Source: Pseudoblastomonas marina
GTDB lineage: Bacteria > Pseudomonadota > Alphaproteobacteria > Sphingomonadales > Sphingomonadaceae
DNA length: 64,000 nucleotides
Direction: 5' to 3'
NCBI RefSeq assembly: GCF_014641655.1
Contig: NZ_BMID01000001.1
Location: 186,001-250,000 of the forward strand
Part shown: piece after piece, positions 58,645-64,000 of the stretch
Layout: every line of letters begins with the position of its first letter
Position numbering within the stretch: position 1 is the first letter of the stretch
Position numbers and translations under genes: made by a program
Notes under the pieces: generated by a model
Seen by the model: the letters and a program-made list of their open reading frames with translations, nothing else
What the model was told of the DNA's origin: nothing
Database searches by the model: none

Positions 58645-58896
58645 CGCTTTCCCCGTCCGGGGCGCGATCCTGCGATGTGGGGAAAGGGTCGCGGCCGTCC
58701 GGTACCTGGGGGGAAGGGGGGAGGGGACGGTTGCCGAACGGCCGCTTGGAGTGACCGCCAAATGGTTCAGTCCGGTGCAACTCTCAAGCGCAATAACTGC
58801 GCTATGGGTTGCGCAAAATGCAACATTTGACGCGAATGCTCGGGCTCGCGTCGCGCGCGGCTGGACAGGACCGCGTAGGGCGCTTTAACGGGGCCC
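58645..58896 (+). other. sdaA-guaA intergenic region
   Basis: This 252-bp stretch must hold the guaA promoter. It contains an inverted repeat CTTTCCCC/GGGGAAAG (58647-58654 and 58679-58686) with no T tract, then a G-rich run at 58708-58726 (runs of six, six and four G). Towards the end, TTTGACGCGAATGCTCG gives only a partial -35. No riboswitch-like pattern or tRNA was recognised. Confidence 0.4.
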
Positions 58897-60471
58897 ATGC
58901 AGCCAGACCATCTCCCCGATTCCATCCTCATCGTCGATTTCGGCAGCCAGGTGACCCAGCTGATCGCGCGCCGCGTGCGCGAGGCCGGGGTCTATTCCGA
59001 GATCGCGCCCTTCAGCCAGGCGGAGGAGGCGTTCCATCGTCTCAAGCCCAAGGGCATCATCCTGTCGGGTTCTCCCGCCGGGGTGCCCGAGGAAGGTTCG
59101 CCGCGCGCGCCCGAGATGCTGTTCGAAGCCGGCCTGCCGATCCTCGGCATCTGTTACGGCCAGCAGGTCATGACGCACCAGCTCGGCGGCGAAGTGCGGC
59201 CCGGCCACGAGACCGGCGAAGGCGGCGAGTTCGGTCGTGCTTTCCTCACCGTCACGAAAAGCTGCGCGCTGTTCGACGGGCTGTGGGAAGAGGGCGAGCG
59301 CCACCAGGTCTGGATGAGCCATGGCGACAAGGTCACCCGCTTCGCCGAAGGGTTCGAGATCGTTGCGGTATCCGACGGCGCGCCCTTCGCGGTCATCGCC
59401 GACGAGAAGCGCCGGTTCTACGGCACGCAGTTCCATCCCGAAGTCGTCCACACCCCCGACGGCGCGAAGCTGATCGCCAATTTCGCGCACAAGGTCTGCG
59501 GCCTCGCGGGCGACTGGACGATGGCCGAATATCGCGAGACCAAGATCCGCGAAATCCGCGACCAGGTCGGCGACGGCAAGGTGATCTGCGGCCTGTCGGG
59601 CGGGGTCGATAGCTCGGTCGCCGCGATCCTGATCCACGAGGCGATCGGCGAACAGCTCACCTGCGTATTCGTCGATCACGGCCTGCTGCGGCTGAACGAA
59701 CGCGAACAGGTCGAGACGATGTTCCGCGATCACTACAACATCCCGCTGGTGGTGGTCGACGCCGAGGAACGCTTCATGGCTGGGCTCGCGGGCGAGACCG
59801 ATCCCGAAAAGAAGCGCAAGTTCATCGGCAAAACCTTCATCGACGTGTTCGAGGAAGAGGCGAAGAAGATCGGCGGCGCCGATTTCCTCGCGCAGGGCAC
59901 GCTCTATCCCGACGTGATCGAGAGCGTCTCTTTCACCGGCGGGCCGAGCGTCACGATCAAGTCGCACCACAATGTCGGCGGCCTGCCCGAGCGGATGAAC
60001 ATGCAGCTGGTCGAGCCGCTGCGCGAACTGTTCAAGGACGAAGTCCGCGAACTGGGCCGCGAACTCGGCCTGCCCGACATCTTCGTCGGCCGCCATCCCT
60101 TCCCCGGCCCCGGCCTCGCGATCCGTATCCCGGGCGAGGTCACCAAGGAACGCTGCGACATCCTGCGCAAGGCCGATGCGATCTATCTCGAGGAAATCCG
60201 CAATGCCGGCCTCTACGACGCGATCTGGCAGGCCTTCGCCGTGCTGCTCCCGGTCAAGACCGTCGGCGTGATGGGCGACGGCCGCACCTACGACAGCGTC
60301 TGCGGCCTGCGGGCCGTGACCAGCACCGACGGCATGACGGCGGACGTCTATCCCTTCGACGCGGGCTTCCTGACGCAGGTGGCGACGCGCATCGTCAACG
60401 AGGTGCAGGGCATCAACCGCGTGGTGTATGACTACACGTCGAAACCGCCGGGGACGATCGAGTGGGAGTGA
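58897..60471 (+). CDS. guaA: GMP synthase (glutamine-hydrolysing)
   Basis: A 524-residue enzyme converting XMP to GMP. The class I glutaminase domain (1-200) has the nucleophile in GICYGQQVM and the His-Glu pair in [10 protein letters not shown]. The ATP-pyrophosphatase domain has the P-loop [20 protein letters not shown], and the dimerisation domain holds [15 protein letters not shown] 58897 is good. The stop (TGA) is one base from the TTG start of the next gene. Confidence 0.98.
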   Translation: MQPDHLPDSILIVDFGSQVTQLIARRVREAGVYSEIAPFSQAEEAFHRLKPKGIILSGSPAGVPEEGSPRAPEMLFEAGLPILGICYGQQVMTHQLGGEVRPGHETGEGGEFGRAFLTVTKSCALFDGLWEEGERHQVWMSHGDKVTRFAEGFEIVAVSDGAPFAVIADEKRRFYGTQFHPEVVHTPDGAKLIANFAHKVCGLAGDWTMAEYRETKIREIRDQVGDGKVICGLSGGVDSSVAAILIHEAIGEQLTCVFVDHGLLRLNEREQVETMFRDHYNIPLVVVDAEERFMAGLAGETDPEKKRKFIGKTFIDVFEEEAKKIGGADFLAQGTLYPDVIESVSFTGGPSVTIKSHHNVGGLPERMNMQLVEPLRELFKDEVRELGRELGLPDIFVGRHPFPGPGLAIRIPGEVTKERCDILRKADAIYLEEIRNAGLYDAIWQAFAVLLPVKTVGVMGDGRTYDSVCGLRAVTSTDGMTADVYPFDAGFLTQVATRIVNEVQGINRVVYDYTSKPPGTIEWE

Positions 60472-60472
60472 T

Positions 60473-61186
60473 TTGGAGCTACCGCTAGGTCCCGATCCGC
60501 GCACCGAAATCCTGCGCCGGCTGCAGCCGCTGCTGGTCCAGCGCTTCGGGCGGATCGAACGCGCGGCTGCGGCGTGGCGCGCGCCCGAATGGGTGCTGGT
60601 GCAGGGCGTGATCGGGGCGCGGACCAAGTCCGAGATTTCCAACGCGGCGACCGATCGGTTGCTCAAGCGCTATTGCAGCTGGGAGAAGGTCGCCGAGGCG
60701 CCACTCGAAGAGCTTCAGGTCGAGCTGGCGACGCAGACCTATCCCAATATGGCGGGCGAGCGATTGAAGGCGTGCCTGGTCGACCTGATCGCGAGGCGCG
60801 GTTCGGTCGACCTGTCGCATCTCGGGCCGATGGATACGGGTGAGGCGATGGCGTGGCTCGAGCAACTGCCCGGGATCGGGCGCAAGATCGCCGCCGGGGT
60901 GATGAACGCCTCGACGCTCGACCGCCCGGTGCTGGTGCTCGACAGCCATCACCGCCGCATCCTCCAGCGCATGGGGCTGGTCCCGGCCAAGGCCGACACC
61001 GCGCGCGCCTACGAAGCGATCATGCCCGCGATGCCGCCCGAATGGTCGGCGGCGGATTACGACGAACACCACCTGCTGATGAAGAAGGTCGGCCAGACCT
61101 GGTGCCGCCCGCGCAGCATGGATTGTTCAAACTGCGTCGCGCAGTCGCTGTGCGAGACGGGCGCAAGCGAAGCGGGACAGGGCTAG
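60473..61186 (+). CDS. Endonuclease III-like DNA glycosylase
   Basis: A 237-residue HhH-GPD glycosylase. The helix-hairpin-helix LPGIGRKIAAGVMNAS keeps the catalytic-type Lys, and VLDSHHRRILQRMGL holds the catalytic Asp. The C-terminal CRPRSMDCSNCVAQSLC has the C-x6-C-x2-C-x5-C spacing of a [4Fe-4S] cluster. TTG 60473 (MELPLGPDPR) directly after guaA is preferred over starts inside guaA. It differs enough from classical Nth that lesion specificity is unclear. Confidence 0.85.
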   Translation: MELPLGPDPRTEILRRLQPLLVQRFGRIERAAAAWRAPEWVLVQGVIGARTKSEISNAATDRLLKRYCSWEKVAEAPLEELQVELATQTYPNMAGERLKACLVDLIARRGSVDLSHLGPMDTGEAMAWLEQLPGIGRKIAAGVMNASTLDRPVLVLDSHHRRILQRMGLVPAKADTARAYEAIMPAMPPEWSAADYDEHHLLMKKVGQTWCRPRSMDCSNCVAQSLCETGASEAGQG

Positions 61187-61218
61187 GCAGCGCCTGAGCG
61201 GCTGCTAAGGCTTCCGCC

Positions 61219-62602
61219 ATGGCCGCCAGCAATCCCGCCGCACCGTCCGACAATGAGGGCGGCCCGTCCAACGCCAGACTGACACGCGGTTCGATCCGCG
61301 GCCATCTCGTGTCGCAGACCGCGCCGATGATCGTCGGGATCGCGGCAATCATGTCGATCGGGATCGTCGACGCCTATTTCATCGGCCAGCTCGGCGCTGC
61401 GCAGCTGGCGGCGGTCGCCTTCATCTTCCCGGTCACGCAGGCACTTTCCAGCCTCGGCGTGGGCGTGATGGCGGGGATCGCCTCGGTGGTGAGCCGCGCA
61501 TTGGGCCGGGGCGGTGACGACCATGCGCGCGGGCTCGCCAATCTCGGATTCCTGCTTGCGGGCGGTGTGGGGGTAGTGCTGGCGATCACGCTCTACCTGC
61601 TGCGGCAACCGCTGTTCGAACTGTTGCAGGCGGAGGCCGACCTGCTGCCGCTGATCGACGCTTACATGGCCCCCTATGCGCTGGGCTTCTTCGCGCTGCC
61701 CTTCATGATGGGATTGAACGGCGCCTTGCGGGCGCAGGGTGCGGCCAAGCGCTCGATGGCGATCCTGATCACCATGGCGGTGACCAACTGGATCCTCGAT
61801 CCGATCCTGATCACCGGCGCGTTCGGTTTCGAAGGGTTCGGGATCGCCGGGGCCGCCTATGCCACTCTCGCGAGCTGGGTGATCTCGGGGACGGTCGGCT
61901 TCGCGCTGCTGCAGACGACCGACATCCGCTTCGCTCCTTCTGCCATCAGGTATTGCATCGTGAAGCGCGACAGCAGGGCGCTTGGCCGCGTGGCCATCCC
62001 TTCGGCCTTTGCCAATTCGATCAACCCGGTCGGGCTATCGATCCTCACTGCGCTGCTCGCGAGCGCCGGGCAGGATGCGGTCGCGGGGTTCGGCGCGGCG
62101 GGCAGGCTGCAGTCCTTCGCGGTCGTGCCGCTGCTCGGCCTGTCGAGCTCGATCGGGGCGATCGTCGGGCAGAACTGGGGTGCGAGCCGGATCGAACGCG
62201 CGCGCTCGGCGCTGCTGCAGAGCTTCGCCTTCTCGCTGGTCTGGGGAATTGCCGTGGCGGGGCTGATCGTGGTTTTCCGCACCGAGCTCGCCGCATTGTT
62301 TACGGACGACGCCGCGGTGAAGGACAGTTTCGAGCGCTACGTCTCGATCGCCGCTTGGGGCTATGCCGGCTTCGGCATGTTCATCGTCGGGAATGGCGCG
62401 CTCAATGCGATCGACCATGCCGGCTGGGCGCTGGGCCAGTCGATCGTCCGCGTCGCGCTGTTCATGATCCCGGTCGCGTGGCTGTTGCGCGAGGCTTGGG
62501 GGGAGGACGCGATCTACGCGGCCGAGCTTTCGGCCAATGTGCTCGGCGGAGCGTTGGCGGTCGTCGTGGCGCTGTGGTTCGTAAATTCCCGCCGCGCGGG
62601 CG

Positions 62603-62613
<11 letters not shown>
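61219..62613 (+). CDS. MATE family efflux transporter
   Basis: A 464-residue exporter with about 12 membrane segments and a 30-residue polar N-terminus rich in Pro, Ser and Asn. IGIVDAYFIGQLGAAQLAAV and FGAAGRLQSFAVVPLLGLSS mark the two halves. It diverges from the MATE protein at 6676 and may use a different substrate. It starts 32 bp after the glycosylase. Its last 11 bp overlap the DUF924 gene on the other strand. Confidence 0.93.
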
Positions 62614-63151
<538 letters not shown>

Positions 63152-63201
63152 GGCGTGGCGGTCACTGGGCCAAGGTCGTCATCGAGGCGCAGCCGTCGCG
63201 A

Positions 63202-63624
63202 TCAGGCGTCGTCCTTGTCGGCGCGTTCGTAGGGCACGAATTCCTCGAGCGAGACGATCCCGGTGAAGAACATGCCTGTGCGCGAATAGGTTTCGAGCGT
63301 TTCGCGTTCGCACAGGCGCGTATCGCCCGAATAGCGACGGATCACGAGGATATCGTCGTCGTCGAGCGCTTCGGGATTGGTCGTGCGGTTGAAATAGACC
63401 CGGTTGCCGGTGCGCACGATGATACCTTCGCCATCGACGATGGTGATGCGGGCGCTCGGGAAGGTGCGGACGCAGCGCTCGGCCTCTCCGGCTTCGCGGC
63501 CGTCGAGCATGCGCGCGAGCTGTTTTTCGCCGCGGGTCATATCCTCGTCGTCCTGCGCGACGGCAGGGGCAGCCAGCAGCCCGAGGGCGGCGACGGGGGC
63601 GAGCGTGGAAATGATGCGGCGCAT
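63202..63624 (-). CDS. Secreted protein of unknown function
   Basis: A 140-residue protein with a signal peptide (MRRIISTLAPVAALGLLAAP, cleavage near AVAQD), so periplasmic or secreted. The mature part has two cysteines (ERCVRTF and TRLCERE) that could form a disulfide and an acidic patch EALDDDDILVI. No enzymatic motif was seen. ATG 63624 gives the signal peptide directly; 12 earlier codons are possible but not convincing. Single gene. Confidence 0.75.
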   Translation of the reverse strand: MRRIISTLAPVAALGLLAAPAVAQDDEDMTRGEKQLARMLDGREAGEAERCVRTFPSARITIVDGEGIIVRTGNRVYFNRTTNPEALDDDDILVIRRYSGDTRLCERETLETYSRTGMFFTGIVSLEEFVPYERADKDDA

Positions 63625-63702
63625 GGGTTCTCTCCGACTGTTCACTGGAACAACGCGCAAGCTAGCACGAATATCCTGAACCGTCGCTGAGTCCGCCTTT
63701 CC

Positions 63703-63993
63703 TCAGGCGACGGTGGCGTCGGAGGGCGGCGGCAGGTCTCCCGCGCCGGCTTCGGACAGTCCGCGCGCGGCAGGCGTTCCTTCGAGCACGAAGCGGCGGT
63801 CGCAATAACCGCAATCGACGAAGCCGCGCTCGTCGATCTGCATGTAGACTCGCGGATGGCCCAGCGCGACCGGCTTAACACCCTTGGGCGCGCGAATATG
63901 GTCCGACCCGTCACACCACACGCTGCGGGTGTCGACCAGCACGGTTTCGGGGACGAGATCGCTGCGGGCGGGGGCGTCGGGTACCTGGCTCAT
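63703..63993 (-). CDS. CHCC-type zinc-finger protein (NDUFS6-like)
   Basis: A 96-residue protein with one zinc-finger of the CHCC type: Cys27 (VWCDG), His46 (LGHPRVY), Cys61 and Cys64 (VDCGYCDRRF). This arrangement is seen in NDUFS6 of complex I and in many short alphaproteobacterial proteins. Whether it serves complex I here is not shown. ATG 63993 lies 7 bp from the right edge. Confidence 0.88.
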   Translation of the reverse strand: MSQVPDAPARSDLVPETVLVDTRSVWCDGSDHIRAPKGVKPVALGHPRVYMQIDERGFVDCGYCDRRFVLEGTPAARGLSEAGAGDLPPPSDATVA

Positions 63994-64000
63994 GGAGGCG

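Overview
The window reads as a chromosomal segment of a GC-rich alphaproteobacterium of the order Sphingomonadales, most likely family Erythrobacteraceae. The reasons are the strong GC3 bias, the GroEL, RpoB and RpoC sequences, an HWE-type histidine kinase, a liuA-mccB leucine catabolism pair, and a run of very short overlapping start/stop junctions (ATGA, GTGA, TTGA). This is a judgement from sequence character, not from a database comparison. I see no rRNA, tRNA, CRISPR array, insertion sequence or prophage. Almost all of the DNA is protein coding, and several alternative starts (GTG, TTG) are used.

Layout. 1-10.6 kb: the 5' two thirds of the 5'-3' exonuclease/proofreading half of polA runs off the left edge, followed by an acidic lipoprotein, a host-attachment family protein, a class A beta-lactamase-like serine hydrolase, groS-groL under a CIRCE element, an MscS channel, a MATE exporter, a PagL-like outer membrane protein and a KefB/C-type antiporter. 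10.6-23 kb: a hypothetical protein with a possible zinc site, then rplJ-rplL on the minus strand facing away from rpoB-rpoC on the plus strand. The roughly 2 kb between them holds a small lipoprotein and a three-gene unit (44-residue hydrophobic peptide, DUF2975 membrane protein, Cro/CI-type regulator) with an array of TATCG/CGATA inverted repeats at its promoter.

23-43.6 kb: a secreted repeat-like protein, nadE with an overlapping lipoprotein, gltX, an acyl-CoA ligase-glnD pair, lgt with a MidA-like methyltransferase, a compatible-solute ABC transporter whose permease and binding protein are fused, an HWE sensor kinase, liuA-mccB, another acidic lipoprotein, a PlsC-like acyltransferase and a DUF1295 membrane protein. 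43.6-52.3 kb: one minus-strand chemotaxis operon, cheA-cheW-cheY-cheB-cheR, that continues into a GGDEF-EAL protein and a methyl-accepting chemotaxis protein. Its first gene carries an unusual C-terminal extension and lies directly behind a palindrome.

52.3-64 kb: gyrB, a small lipoprotein resembling a truncated solute-binding protein coupled to an atypical cation diffusion facilitator, a PIG-L deacetylase, L-serine dehydratase, guaA, an endonuclease III-like glycosylase, a second MATE exporter, a DUF924 protein, a secreted protein of unknown function and a CHCC zinc-finger protein. The window is mainly housekeeping. The parts least explained by known families are the DUF2975 control module, the CheA extension and its operator-like palindrome, the CDF/binding-protein pair and the 224-residue hypothetical at 10.7 kb.
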